Of a stretch of 64,000 nt of DNA, positions 27,244 through 40,711 are shown one piece after another. The stretch covers positions 62,001 to 126,000 of the forward strand of contig NZ_VCNA01000013.1 of NCBI RefSeq assembly GCF_006170445.1, written 5' to 3'. Position 1 is the stretch's first letter. Each line of letters opens with the position of its first letter. Origin of the DNA: Brevibacillus dissolubilis (GTDB lineage Bacteria; Bacillota; Bacilli; Brevibacillales; Brevibacillaceae). A program made the translations under genes and the position numbers. A model generated the notes under the pieces. It made no database searches. It was not told the DNA's origin and worked only from the letters and a program-made list of their open reading frames with translations.

Positions 27244-28320
27244 TTATTTACGATAGATATGCATATACGGTTCGCCTTCTGACGGGCGGACATAGATCGC
27301 CAATGGCGCGGTGATGGACTGGACGTAGAGGTTGACATGCACTTTTTTATCGAAGTATTGGTTGATCAGTCCGGCAGCATATTGGGTGAACTGCAAGACC
27401 TCTGTGCGGGAATCGTACTCAGCTGAAGCAGTGATCGTCAGCTCTACGAGTTCACCGTCCATGAAGCGGCCAAGACCGGTCAAGCCGATATATTCACCGA
27501 AGAAGCCCTGAACATTTTTCTTCAGCTTATCATATTGCATCGAGATCTGCGGGTATTCGGACTCGGCATCACTTCCGGGGAAGAGGAAGAATTCTTCCTG
27601 AATCGGTTGCCACTTCGATACAGAGCTGTCTGTGGCATTGACCGTCCCTGTCATGATGAAGCGGCCAGGTACGAGGGTGGATGAGCGCCCAGGCACTTGA
27701 TAAAGCGCGATGACCATCGGGACTTGCTGGTTCTCGGCGCGGATCTTCTGCACGATACGAGCTGAGAGCTGCTGTCCTTTGGCACGCAGCTCATCAACGG
27801 TGAATTCCTTTTCTTGACCGGATGGATCGGTATATACCGGGTTGAGTGCGAGGCTGATCACCATACCGAACGGGCCGTTTTGCTGCTTGCTCACATAATC
27901 GTGCTCAAGCACTTGGATCAGCAGGTTTTTGCCTTTTGGCGGGTTGAGACCTTCTTGGTTTTTGCTGGAGCGGGAGACCCAGGCTTCGACCTGTTCCTTG
28001 GAGATACGCTGTCCTTCCTGGAACAGATACTCTTCGGTAGAAAACGTCTCTTGGGCGATCTCCATCATGCCCAGCTCCAGATGGCTGAAGTCGATCCGGT
28101 AATCCCGCTCAGCCAGCATGCCGCGTGTCTGGTTGGGACGATAGGGAACGACACCCCCGTAATGTTTATCGCTGATTTGGAACACCGAGGAGATGGTCGG
28201 GGTGGCCGGCTCCGGTGCCTCCTCTGACGGTCTGCTGCCAAAGAACGAGCAGGCCGTCAAAGCCAGACAGCAGGTGACGAGCAGTGAGTAGCGGGTTAGC
28301 CTGTTCCATGTTTTTTTCAT
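27244..28320 (-). CDS. camS: CamS-family sex-pheromone lipoprotein (YerH-like)
   Basis: A 358-residue lipoprotein with signal peptide and lipobox LTACSF. The mature part matches the CamS/YerH family: GGVVPYRPNQTRGMLAERDYRIDFSHLELGMME region and PFGMVISLALNPVY. In enterococci the cleaved signal peptide acts as a pheromone; in Bacillus the role is unknown. Start 28320 follows AAAGGAG by about ten bases. It is the last gene of the ligA-side cluster, as yerH is in Bacillus subtilis, but two extra genes separate it from ligA here. Confidence 0.92.
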   Translation of the reverse strand: MKKTWNRLTRYSLLVTCCLALTACSFFGSRPSEEAPEPATPTISSVFQISDKHYGGVVPYRPNQTRGMLAERDYRIDFSHLELGMMEIAQETFSTEEYLFQEGQRISKEQVEAWVSRSSKNQEGLNPPKGKNLLIQVLEHDYVSKQQNGPFGMVISLALNPVYTDPSGQEKEFTVDELRAKGQQLSARIVQKIRAENQQVPMVIALYQVPGRSSTLVPGRFIMTGTVNATDSSVSKWQPIQEEFFLFPGSDAESEYPQISMQYDKLKKNVQGFFGEYIGLTGLGRFMDGELVELTITASAEYDSRTEVLQFTQYAAGLINQYFDKKVHVNLYVQSITAPLAIYVRPSEGEPYMHIYRK

Positions 28321-28350
28321 TGGTAAAAACTCCTTTAGATACAAACAGCG

Positions 28351-29892
28351 CTATGGCTTGTCCATCACTTTTTCCACGACTTTGGCGGAAATTTCGAAGC
28401 GTCCGCCGAAGCTTTTATCGAACTTTTCCAGTAGCTCGCGGGCTTCCTTGAGCTCCAGCTCGATATCAGGGGTGACGGTGTGCATGATAATCTTGGTCTC
28501 TTTTCCGGACAGCTTGCAGGTGACATCCTGTACATCCATGGAGAGCGAACGGTCGAGAGCGCGAGCCATCAGCAGGATGATCGTCAGTCTCAGCACCAGC
28601 TCTTCGTCCTCCGGCTTGAGAAGCATCTGATAAGGGGCGGACCACTCGCGGATTTTTTTCTTATTTTTACTGGCGGCAATCAGAGCGACCAGCAGACGCT
28701 CGCGGTGTGTCAGCCCTGGGATTTTGGAGTGGAGCAGGACATAGTAGGTGTGCTTCTGCCACTCATAAAAGCTGACCGTGACACCCACATCATGCAGCAG
28801 GGAGGCAAAATGGAGCAATCGGCGCTCGCTCTCCCCCATCTTATGACGCGGGGACAAATCATCAAACAACCGCAGGGACAGGTGTGCGACGTGATGGGCG
28901 TGTGAGTGGTCGACTTTGTAATAATGCATCAGGTTCTCCACTTCACTCATCGTCACATCTGCTGCGAGCTTTTGCGGGTATCGCTGTTGGTAGTACTCAT
29001 AGAAAAGACCCTCGCGGATACCGTTGCCGCTGATCAGAAGCTGCGGTGCTTTGCAGGCTTCCATCAGGGATTGGATGATCAAGCCACCCGCGAGAATGAT
29101 GTCGGCACGCTCCTTGGAGAGGCCGGGGAGCTGCTGCAGCTCTTTATAGGAGAGAGAGGCGATGTAGTTGATCGTCTCATCTACCTGTGTCTTGCTCATC
29201 TCGTAGTTGTGGGCGATCTCGATCGGATAACCGATGAGATTGCGGTGGATGCGGGCGATATTGCGTACCGTGCCGCCCAGTCCGATCAGGGGCAGGCCGT
29301 GATTGGCACTGATCCATGGCTGGTTAAGAAAAGCGCTGCGCAAATACTGCCGCACATCGTAAATCGACACCCTGCCATCCTGCTCTGGGTCGCGGTATGA
29401 CTCGGTCAAGGTCAACGCCCCAAACGGCATACTCACACTGTCTGACAGCTTGCGGCTACGGAACAGGGTCACCTCAGAGCTTCCCCCGCCGATATCGAGC
29501 GTGAAGCCGTCTTGCAGAGAAAATCCGTTGAGTACCCCGACCAATCCGTAATAGCCTTCCTCATGCCCGCTCAGGACACGAAAACGCAGACCGGTCTCGG
29601 CTTCGACGGTGTTGAGGAAATCCTGCTGGTTCTCTGCAATCCGTACAGCCGCCGTCGTGACAGGGACGATCGTCGTCACCTGGCGCGAGCGGCACAGCTT
29701 CATGAAGCGCTTGAGCGTAGACAGGGCGCGTTTGACGGAGGCAGGCTTGAGGATGCGCTCCGGCCCCATCGATTCACTGAGCCGTACCGTCTCCTTGGTG
29801 TCGTCGACCAGATGATACGAATCTTGATTGATTTCAAAAATGACCATCCGGATGGTGTTGGAACCCATGTCAATAATGGCGATCTTCTCCAT
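28351..29892 (-). CDS. ppx: Exopolyphosphatase / guanosine pentaphosphatase (Ppx/GppA)
   Basis: The 513-residue protein has an actin-like Ppx/GppA part (IIDMGSNTIRMVIFEI at the start, TLDIGGGSSEVTLF near 129-142, ISGNGIREGLFYEYY near 293-307) and a C-terminal HD-type domain (HAHHVAHLSLRLF, HFASLLHDVGVTVSFYEWQKH). It removes phosphate from polyphosphate or pppGpp. It lies between the BNR-type lipoprotein gene and camS, with short gaps, so it is probably co-transcribed with them. Confidence 0.94.
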   Translation of the reverse strand: MEKIAIIDMGSNTIRMVIFEINQDSYHLVDDTKETVRLSESMGPERILKPASVKRALSTLKRFMKLCRSRQVTTIVPVTTAAVRIAENQQDFLNTVEAETGLRFRVLSGHEEGYYGLVGVLNGFSLQDGFTLDIGGGSSEVTLFRSRKLSDSVSMPFGALTLTESYRDPEQDGRVSIYDVRQYLRSAFLNQPWISANHGLPLIGLGGTVRNIARIHRNLIGYPIEIAHNYEMSKTQVDETINYIASLSYKELQQLPGLSKERADIILAGGLIIQSLMEACKAPQLLISGNGIREGLFYEYYQQRYPQKLAADVTMSEVENLMHYYKVDHSHAHHVAHLSLRLFDDLSPRHKMGESERRLLHFASLLHDVGVTVSFYEWQKHTYYVLLHSKIPGLTHRERLLVALIAASKNKKKIREWSAPYQMLLKPEDEELVLRLTIILLMARALDRSLSMDVQDVTCKLSGKETKIIMHTVTPDIELELKEARELLEKFDKSFGGRFEISAKVVEKVMDKP

Positions 29893-29919
29893 CTGATCAC
29901 CTCTTTTCTATTGGCAGGC

Positions 29920-30846
29920 TTACTGCCATTTTTTCCATTCGCCGTTCTCATAAAAATAGATGATGGCAGAGTCACCGATCCCGATTAACGTATCTTCGCT
30001 GTGTCCCGGTGAAATCGCACTGAGCCGTTCAGGAACGTCTTGGGACAACATCTCCCAATCGCTGTCTTCTTCCTTCACCATGATGCCCTGGTCGGTGGAG
30101 AGGTACATCTTATTGTGCTGATTGTCGATGGCAAGCGAAAAGACGCGCTCCACGCCCTCGATTACCTCAGACTCCCACTTGCCTTCCTGCGCGGATAACA
30201 GACCGTTCTGTGTCAGCACATACAGGCGCTCCTCATAGGCATTGTAGTCGATCGCATAGACCTCCTGATTGAGCTGCTGCAGCTCTTCCATCAGCTCCCA
30301 GCGGTCACCGCCGTCGCGGGATTGATAGATCCCCATCCCCGACACATAGACATAGAGGTTCACCTGATCTTTCTGCCGTACACCCGTCAATCCGAGGATG
30401 TCAGGCTGGTCAGGTAACCCCGTTATCATCGGCTCCCATGTTTCGCCGCCGTCACGGCTGCGCTTGGCTACACCTTGACCCGTCACATAGACGTGCTCCG
30501 TCTCCTCGGGGTCGAAAAAAGCACCCCGGATATCGTCGAGCGCAAGATCCTCCGGCGTCTCCGCCCAGAGCTTCTGACTTGCTGTCCCATAGAGACCCAC
30601 ATGTGTGCCAAGCCAGAGTCTTGATCCATCTGGAGATGGCTTGACGAAGTGGATGTGCTCCCCTTTTTGCAGGACGTCCTGATAGGTGAGCTCCCCTTGA
30701 ATATCAGAAGCGGCACGGACCGGCACATTGGGCGTATCAAAAGACCCCTGTGCAGGCTCAGTGTCATTGGTCGTACATCCGGTTAACAGGCTGGTCATGG
30801 CGAACCCGACTGCCCATTGTTTCAGCGTGATTCGTTTCACTTTCAC
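29920..30846 (-). CDS. Lipoprotein with BNR/Ycf48-like beta-propeller repeats
   Basis: The 308-residue protein has a lipobox (LLTGCTT) and a mature part of repeated propeller-like units. Asp-box motifs are visible: SRDGGETWEPM and SRDGGDRWELM, plus several VYVSG/LYVLT/MYLST strands. It resembles Ycf48/sortilin-type WxSxDGGxTW proteins anchored outside the membrane; a role in binding or assembly is inferred from the fold only. Start is GTG. It follows ligA by 28 bases, so it belongs to that operon; it has no counterpart at this place in the Bacillus subtilis map I know. Confidence 0.78.
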   Translation of the reverse strand: MKVKRITLKQWAVGFAMTSLLTGCTTNDTEPAQGSFDTPNVPVRAASDIQGELTYQDVLQKGEHIHFVKPSPDGSRLWLGTHVGLYGTASQKLWAETPEDLALDDIRGAFFDPEETEHVYVTGQGVAKRSRDGGETWEPMITGLPDQPDILGLTGVRQKDQVNLYVYVSGMGIYQSRDGGDRWELMEELQQLNQEVYAIDYNAYEERLYVLTQNGLLSAQEGKWESEVIEGVERVFSLAIDNQHNKMYLSTDQGIMVKEEDSDWEMLSQDVPERLSAISPGHSEDTLIGIGDSAIIYFYENGEWKKWQ

Positions 30847-30874
30847 TCACACCTTCACCAAAGAGAATGGGATG

Positions 30875-35396
<4,522 letters not shown>

Positions 35397-35534
35397 AATG
35401 AATATGGCCACCTTTCGTTAGGAAACTGGTAGAAAAAAAGAAAGCATATGTTCTGGATCATAGCCTTTCTATTTTGTCATAGATTGAGCGAGAATGCCAC
35501 GGTATGTGTACCTGTTTTGGGCGATTTGTCAATG

Positions 35535-35560
35535 AAAAAACCACCAAATCAGACTGGTGG
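35535..35560 (-). terminator. Terminator between pcrB and pcrA
   Basis: CCACCA pairs with TGGTGG, followed by six T on the minus strand. It separates pcrB transcription from pcrA. Confidence 0.75.
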
Positions 35561-35629
35561 CTTGGTGAAAAAACAAAACTCCCAGACCAATTTCGCCTGA
35601 GAGCCCTCTTGTAACCGAATCATTCAATT

Positions 35630-36316
35630 CTATCCCTTCACCGCGCCAACCGTCGCCAGCGCAGCGTCCAAATCCTCATAAATCACATTCCCGACAACCA
35701 CCGTATCGGCAATCGCCGCCATCTCCTTGGCCTGCTCCACGGTCTTCACTCCGCCGCCGTAGAACACATGAGCTCCTTCGGCACCTTTGCGAATAGCACG
35801 CACCACCTCAGGATCACCATACGTCCCGCTGTATTCTACATACACCATCGACAGATTCAACAGCTTTGTCGCGGTCTGCCCGTAAGCTTTGGCCTCATCA
35901 GGGCCGGCCACAGGACGGGCCTTGGTCAACTTCGCTACAGAGGATTCTGGATTAAGCACCAAGTAGCCTTCCGTGAAGATCTCTTCCCAGTGAATATAGC
36001 TGCCATACGCGGTCAGTCCGGCGACATGCGGGGCAAAAATCCAATCAGGATCACCCGCATTGAGCACCAACGGGATCAAATACGAATCAAACCCCGGCAC
36101 AACCGCCTGCAGGTTGGATACCTCCAGCACAGTCGGAACGGCATAACGGCGAATCCGTGCCATCAGGTCCAGAGTGTTGTCAAAAGTAATGCCGAGCGTA
36201 CCGCCGACAATAATCGCATCCGTGCCGGACTCACAGATGGCTTCGAGTGCGTCATCGTCGATCGTTTTGTCCGGGTCTAGTTTGAAGGCGTGCCGCCAAC
36301 TGCGATAATCGATCAC
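35630..36316 (-). CDS. pcrB: Heptaprenylglyceryl phosphate synthase (PcrB/GGGPS family)
   Basis: The 228-residue TIM-barrel enzyme joins heptaprenyl diphosphate to glycerol-1-phosphate, making an archaea-like ether lipid. Seen are WRHAFKLDPDKTIDDDAL, GTDAIIVGGTLGITFDN, YVEYSGTYGDPEVV and the phosphate loop HVFYGGGVKTVEQAKEMA with ADTVVVGNVIYED. Length is normal. It lies 19 bases behind yerC and upstream of pcrA, as in Bacillus subtilis, but a terminator precedes pcrA. Confidence 0.95.
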   Translation of the reverse strand: MIDYRSWRHAFKLDPDKTIDDDALEAICESGTDAIIVGGTLGITFDNTLDLMARIRRYAVPTVLEVSNLQAVVPGFDSYLIPLVLNAGDPDWIFAPHVAGLTAYGSYIHWEEIFTEGYLVLNPESSVAKLTKARPVAGPDEAKAYGQTATKLLNLSMVYVEYSGTYGDPEVVRAIRKGAEGAHVFYGGGVKTVEQAKEMAAIADTVVVGNVIYEDLDAALATVGAVKG

Positions 36317-36334
36317 TGCTTTTGCCTCCCTCGG

Positions 36335-36625
36335 TTACTTGCCAATACGGTCCAAGGCGAGCGTATAGCCGTCATTACCGTAATTGAGACAACGCTTCAC
36401 ACGGGAAATCGTAGCGGTGGAAGCACCCGTCTCCGCTTCGATCTGGTTGTAGGTGAAGCCTTTGCGAAGCATACGCGCCACTTCCAGACGCTGAGCGAGC
36501 GACTGCATCTCATTCACCGTGCACAGATCGTCAAAAAAACGATAGCACTCCTCAATATTCTCAAGCGACAAGATCGCTTCAAAAAGCTGCTCGATACCTT
36601 TCCCCTTCAGTTTCTCCAATTGCAT
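36335..36625 (-). CDS. yerC: TrpR-like DNA-binding protein, YerC/YecD family
   Basis: The 96-residue protein is a small all-helical TrpR-fold regulator. It has LCTVNEMQSLAQRLEVARML and the helix-turn-helix GFTYNQIEAETGASTATISR with RVKRCLNYG. ATG 36625 follows GGGGTGA by six bases and is preferred over ATG 36634. It is co-transcribed with pcrB. Its target is unknown; family members may bind autoregulatory sites. Confidence 0.93.
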   Translation of the reverse strand: MQLEKLKGKGIEQLFEAILSLENIEECYRFFDDLCTVNEMQSLAQRLEVARMLRKGFTYNQIEAETGASTATISRVKRCLNYGNDGYTLALDRIGK

Positions 36626-36744
36626 GCTGATCACCCCATAAGTATCTATAAGAACAATAGGACTCGTTGTTACACGTTAAAATTTTTAAGCGTTAAAGCA
36701 CCTATTCCTAATCTTAGGGGAAAACAGTACGAAATTCAAGCGAT

Positions 36745-37809
36745 TTATTGATAAGTGACAGCGCTTGCAAGTCCAGGGTGGTCAGGCACTATGTTAACCC
36801 AGGTATTGCCCGGAAGCAAGGGGAGTTCTTTGGTCAGCGCCTCATCTTCATAAGCGCGGATGACACCGCCGCTTCGTTTCCATTTGACCGGACGTACCTT
36901 TCCCTGCTGGAACAGATAGCCGTCGCCAGGGCCTACTACATCGACATGGCGGCGGCCTTCATTGTCCAGTACCTGATGCTCTGCCGAGATGATCAATAGA
37001 TTCTTGACCGATAGCTGTTCATTGGTATTGAGGTCGTTGTGCGGCTGGCCTTGGGTGAAGCGCAGATAGCGGCCTTTCTCAGCGCTATAGGTATAACTGG
37101 CCTTGTAGGACGGGTGGAACGTGATATTGATCTTCGAGGCTGGGCTGCCCTCGGTGATTTGGCTGTCTTGGGCTACGAATGGGAAATACGGGATTTCCCC
37201 AGTCGGACGGAAACCCTTGGCGTTGATCGCTTTGGTGATCCGATCCAGATTGGTATAGAGATTGTGCGGCGCACGGCGGAACGACTCCCGCCAGAAGTAC
37301 GGCGCATTATTGATTTCATTAATATAGGAAAAATCGGACTGGGCCAGCGTCTCCAGCGCCTCTGGACTTCCTCCGGCGTGTACCAGTACGGCATCAAAGC
37401 CTGTACCTACTTGGATAAAATACGGACGGATACTGCGCACCGGGCCGATCACTTTTGGCTTTTGACTTTGGAAAATCGCCAAGAAGCGGGTAACCTCGCC
37501 TTCTGCCAACACCTCATACACCATGTCAGCCTGACTCAGACCTGACTGCGGGCGGGCTTTCGGGTGATTATTGATCATCACCATGACGGGGCGGCTGTCG
37601 GTCGGATGATCGGTACCAAGACCAGTCAATGGAGCTGTATACGCATAGGTCGGTGCAGTCGGCTGAGTTGGGTCTGCTGTGGTGACTGGTGACGGTGTTG
37701 TCACAGGCTGCTGCTCTCCACCGGTCTGGGATGTTGCTTCCAGGCTGCAAGCGGTAAGTGCCGTACATACGATCAGGGAAGACAAGAGGGTTTGAACACG
37801 TTTGTCCAT
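36745..37809 (-). CDS. yerB: DUF3048 lipoprotein, YerB-like
   Basis: A 354-residue lipoprotein with lipobox LTACSLE, then a Thr/Pro/Ser-rich spacer and the DUF3048 domain: YTAPLTGLGTDHPTDSRPVMVMINNHPKARPQSGLSQADMVYE (in pieces) and VLVHAGGSPEALETLA. AAAGGAG stands seven to eight bases before ATG 37809. It should be anchored on the outer membrane face. YerB's function is not known to me. The gene stands before yerC, as in Bacillus subtilis. Confidence 0.92.
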   Translation of the reverse strand: MDKRVQTLLSSLIVCTALTACSLEATSQTGGEQQPVTTPSPVTTADPTQPTAPTYAYTAPLTGLGTDHPTDSRPVMVMINNHPKARPQSGLSQADMVYEVLAEGEVTRFLAIFQSQKPKVIGPVRSIRPYFIQVGTGFDAVLVHAGGSPEALETLAQSDFSYINEINNAPYFWRESFRRAPHNLYTNLDRITKAINAKGFRPTGEIPYFPFVAQDSQITEGSPASKINITFHPSYKASYTYSAEKGRYLRFTQGQPHNDLNTNEQLSVKNLLIISAEHQVLDNEGRRHVDVVGPGDGYLFQQGKVRPVKWKRSGGVIRAYEDEALTKELPLLPGNTWVNIVPDHPGLASAVTYQ

Positions 37810-37969
37810 AGGTCCGCTCCTTTCTCTTTTTCCAATTACTAGTAAGGTTCTCGTTCGGTCGATTGAATCCTGCCTGCTGTCCCACAAGATTCCCACATTC
37901 CTTATACGTGGTTGCCATACGTTTCATTTCACCCTGTGATAAAATAATAAGGAAAGGGAGGGGCGTCTA

Positions 37970-38716
37970 ATGACCACAACCACACCATATTCCGTCTATC
38001 TGGTAGATGACGAAGCCAACTTACTTCAACTGCTCAAATCCTACCTGCAAAATGCGGGTTTTGACGTAAAAGCTTTCGAGAATGGAGAGCAGGTCGTGCA
38101 GGCGCTCGACCAAGACCCGCCTCCTCATCTCTGGATTCTTGATATTATGCTCCCTGATATTGACGGGTACGAGTTGCTCCGGTTGATCCGTAATAAGTAT
38201 GATGTGCCAATTATCTTCATTTCAGCACGTGACCAAGATATGGATAAAATCATCGGGCTGGAACTGGGCAGCGATGATTACCTCGCTAAGCCGTTTTTGC
38301 CGCGCGAGCTGGTGATCCGTGCCCAGAAGCTGCTCCAACGCACCTATGAAAAAGCGACCACCGCATCTGCTGCGACAGTGAATGGCCACGGCATGGCTGC
38401 CGGTTCGGGTACACCGCAATTCCAAGACTGGGTAACCATCGGGCCGTACATGATCTCCGAAAAAGGCCGTCTGGTCAAAGAAACGGCCTCCGACCAGCCG
38501 ATTGAACTGACGACCAAAGAGTTCGACCTGATCATGTATCTGATCAACAACCAAGGTCAGGCACTTCACCGCGAACAGATCCTCGCCGCTGTCTGGGGCG
38601 ACGATTATATCGGCTCTGACCGTGCCGTCGATGACCTCGTCAAGCGAATCCGCAAAAAGATGCCGGGCTTCCCGCTAGAGACCGTCTACGGCTTTGGCTA
38701 CCGGATGTCGCCATGA
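37970..38716 (+). CDS. OmpR/PhoB-family response regulator
   Basis: The 248-residue protein has a receiver (DDE at 13-15, Asp58 in LWILDIMLPDIDGYE, Lys in YLAKPFLPRE) and a winged-helix domain (ELTTKEFDLIMYLINNQGQ, then RAVDDLVKRIRKK). A linker of about 25 residues with Ala/Gly-rich sequence joins the domains, longer than usual. It overlaps its kinase gene by four bases. The stimulus and targets are unknown. Confidence 0.95.
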   Translation: MTTTTPYSVYLVDDEANLLQLLKSYLQNAGFDVKAFENGEQVVQALDQDPPPHLWILDIMLPDIDGYELLRLIRNKYDVPIIFISARDQDMDKIIGLELGSDDYLAKPFLPRELVIRAQKLLQRTYEKATTASAATVNGHGMAAGSGTPQFQDWVTIGPYMISEKGRLVKETASDQPIELTTKEFDLIMYLINNQGQALHREQILAAVWGDDYIGSDRAVDDLVKRIRKKMPGFPLETVYGFGYRMSP

Positions 38717-40146
38717 AGTGGAAGCTGAAAAACTGGCCACTCTCCAGACAGATCTTGATCCTATTCCTGTTGTTGACCACGATTCTCGGGACGAGCGTCG
38801 GCATCACCTACCCGCTGGCCCTGCAAAAATATCTGGTCAACAATACGTACTCCCTGCTCGAAGAAGAGTTTAACAACCTCGCGCAAAACATCGCCTTCGA
38901 TCAGGAGCACCGCCTGTTGCCTGTACCCGTGCCAGCCCCTTATTTTTTGCAGGTGATGCTACAGAATTACGAGTATTCCTTTGAGATGCTGGTCTTTGAT
39001 AGGCAGGGCACGATCCTCGGTTACCATGCCATCGAGCCGATTCCGAAGCAAGTAGCCGCCGAATTATTCCGAGCCGCCCGCAGTGAGGCAGACGAGGGGA
39101 TGCACCGTGGCACACTCCCTCACCGGGGTGAGGATTACCTGTATGTCAGCCAAGAGATGCATCTGCGCGACTATCCCTACTATCTCGTCCTCTTCTCCAA
39201 AGAGCGCGAGCTGAATCAGATCAACAGCCTGCTGACCCGCCAATTCTTCGTCGTCTTTGCCATCATCGTCGGAGTCAGTCTGCTCGTCGCAGCTTGGTTC
39301 AGCCGTTACCTGACCAATCCACTGCGCCGCCTCGAAGAATCCTGCCAAAAAATCGCCCGGCGTCAGTTCGATATCCCGCTCCGCGTCGACCGCGAAGACG
39401 AGATCGGTCAGCTCGCCCGTTCGTTTGACACGATGAAAAACCAGCTGAAGGAATATGACGAATCCCAGCGCTATTTTGTCCAGAACATCTCCCACGAGCT
39501 GAAAACCCCGATCATGGCGATCCAAGGCTATACCCAAGGCTTGCTCGAAGGCGTCTTCCAAGGCGAGCAGGCAGAAAAAGGCTTGGAGATCATCATGCAG
39601 GAAAGCAAGCGGCTGGAAAAGGTCGTCGAGCAGCTGCTCTATCTGACCAAGATCGAATCCGTCGCCCAGATGATCCAGTTCACCCCGCTCAACCTGTCTG
39701 AACTGTTCGTTTTCTTACATCAGCGCTTCAGTATGCTCAATCCTCAGATCGAGTGGCAGATGAATGTTCCCGATACCTTGCCAGTCGAGGGGGATGGGGA
39801 ACAGCTCAATACCGCGTTCGTCAACATCTTAGAGAACCAGCTCCGCTATGCGAAAAGCAAGCTGGTGATCGACGCCCGCCAGATGGGCAACACAGTGGAA
39901 ATCCACTTGGCGAATGACGGCCCGCCGATTGAAGAGTCCCTGCTACCCAACCTTTTTCAACGGTTCCGTAAAGGCAAGACGGGTAAGCATGGACTGGGTC
40001 TTGCGATTGCACGGGCTGTATTTGAAGTGCATGGCGGGACGATTGAGGCACGGAATGAGCCGGGTGGTGTACGGTTTGTTGTGAGGCTGCCTGTTACTCA
40101 GCAAAAAAGGGAACGAGTTCTGATGACGAACCCCAGCTCTTCATAA
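38713..40146 (+). CDS. Membrane sensor histidine kinase with HAMP
   Basis: The 477-residue protein has two membrane helices (about 12-34 and 177-199) around an extracellular sensor of about 140 residues, a HAMP domain (RYLTNPLRRLEESCQKIARR region), HisKA with His261 in FVQNISHELKTPIMA, and HATPase_c with LENQLRYA (N-box-like) and GKHGLGLAIARAVFEVHGG. It forms a two-gene operon with the regulator at 37970. Length and order are typical. Confidence 0.94.
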   Translation: MKWKLKNWPLSRQILILFLLLTTILGTSVGITYPLALQKYLVNNTYSLLEEEFNNLAQNIAFDQEHRLLPVPVPAPYFLQVMLQNYEYSFEMLVFDRQGTILGYHAIEPIPKQVAAELFRAARSEADEGMHRGTLPHRGEDYLYVSQEMHLRDYPYYLVLFSKERELNQINSLLTRQFFVVFAIIVGVSLLVAAWFSRYLTNPLRRLEESCQKIARRQFDIPLRVDREDEIGQLARSFDTMKNQLKEYDESQRYFVQNISHELKTPIMAIQGYTQGLLEGVFQGEQAEKGLEIIMQESKRLEKVVEQLLYLTKIESVAQMIQFTPLNLSELFVFLHQRFSMLNPQIEWQMNVPDTLPVEGDGEQLNTAFVNILENQLRYAKSKLVIDARQMGNTVEIHLANDGPPIEESLLPNLFQRFRKGKTGKHGLGLAIARAVFEVHGGTIEARNEPGGVRFVVRLPVTQQKRERVLMTNPSSS

Positions 40147-40161
40147 TCAATCAGTTGTTTC

Positions 40162-40200
40162 AAAACGCTCCTTTATATTTACAGGAGTGTTTTTTCTTTT
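40162..40200 (+). terminator. Terminator of the 37970 two-component operon
   Basis: AAAACGCTCCT pairs with AGGAGTGTTTT and is followed by a T run. Confidence 0.88.
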
Positions 40201-40285
40201 TCCGGAATTTCCGTAGATAACAAACAACAAAATCGATCAATTCATACATACGCAAATCACTTGAGCTTATTTTTCCGGAAATTCC
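40198..40285. repeat. Two copies of TTTTCCGGAAWTTCC upstream of the HTH gene
   Basis: Copies at 40198-40212 and 40271-40285 differ at one base and are 73 bases apart, about seven helical turns. The second one abuts the likely -35 region. They are probable operators for the HTH protein encoded next. Confidence 0.6.
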
Positions 40286-40286
40286 A

Positions 40287-40314
40287 CACTTTTTTAATGA
40301 GATTTGGCTATAAT
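40287..40314 (+). promoter_or_regulatory. Putative promoter of the HTH-peptidase-PIN cassette
   Basis: TATAAT at 40309-40314 with a weak -35 (CACTTT, 40287-40292). AGGGAGGTG lies just before the ATG at 40334. Confidence 0.55.
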
Positions 40315-40333
40315 GATAGGGAGGTGATTCATT

Positions 40334-40699
40334 ATGTCAATCCCTGGTGACTTTGCAAGCCGTGTGCTTGACAATATCAATTCCTTTTTGGAAGCAGAGG
40401 GTTACCGTAAAGAACGATTAGCCAAGAAAATGGGAAAATCCCCGTCCACCTTCTATGCCCACTTGAAAGGACAACATCCTAAGTCTATTGTTTCTTTTGC
40501 CGTTGAATTGGCTCAAGTCCTTGGCTATAAGGATACATTCTTTCTAGATGAGAACTTCACTCCCCCCATCTTGCCCACACCCAGCGTAGGTCTGCACAAG
40601 CCGATTCATTTCTCCAAGGGAAATAAGCCCTCCCTAGATGAGGAAAAAGGGCTGGAACAACTAGCGAAAATTTGTGATTTGATCGAGATTTATTACTAA
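40334..40699 (+). CDS. Small helix-turn-helix (XRE-like) regulator
   Basis: The 121-residue protein has an XRE-type helix-turn-helix: FLEAEGYRKERLAKKMGKSPSTFYAHLKGQ at about 17-46, with an LGYKDTFFLDENF segment after it. The C-terminal half is Pro-rich then helical (LEQLAKICDLIEIYY). It heads a three-gene set with an M78-like peptidase and a PIN-like protein, gap 12 bases. The pair of TTTTCCGGAAWTTCC sites upstream suggests autoregulation. The base composition looks AT-richer than its neighbours, hinting at transfer. Confidence 0.8.
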   Translation: MSIPGDFASRVLDNINSFLEAEGYRKERLAKKMGKSPSTFYAHLKGQHPKSIVSFAVELAQVLGYKDTFFLDENFTPPILPTPSVGLHKPIHFSKGNKPSLDEEKGLEQLAKICDLIEIYY

Positions 40700-40711
40700 G
40701 GAGAATCCTAT

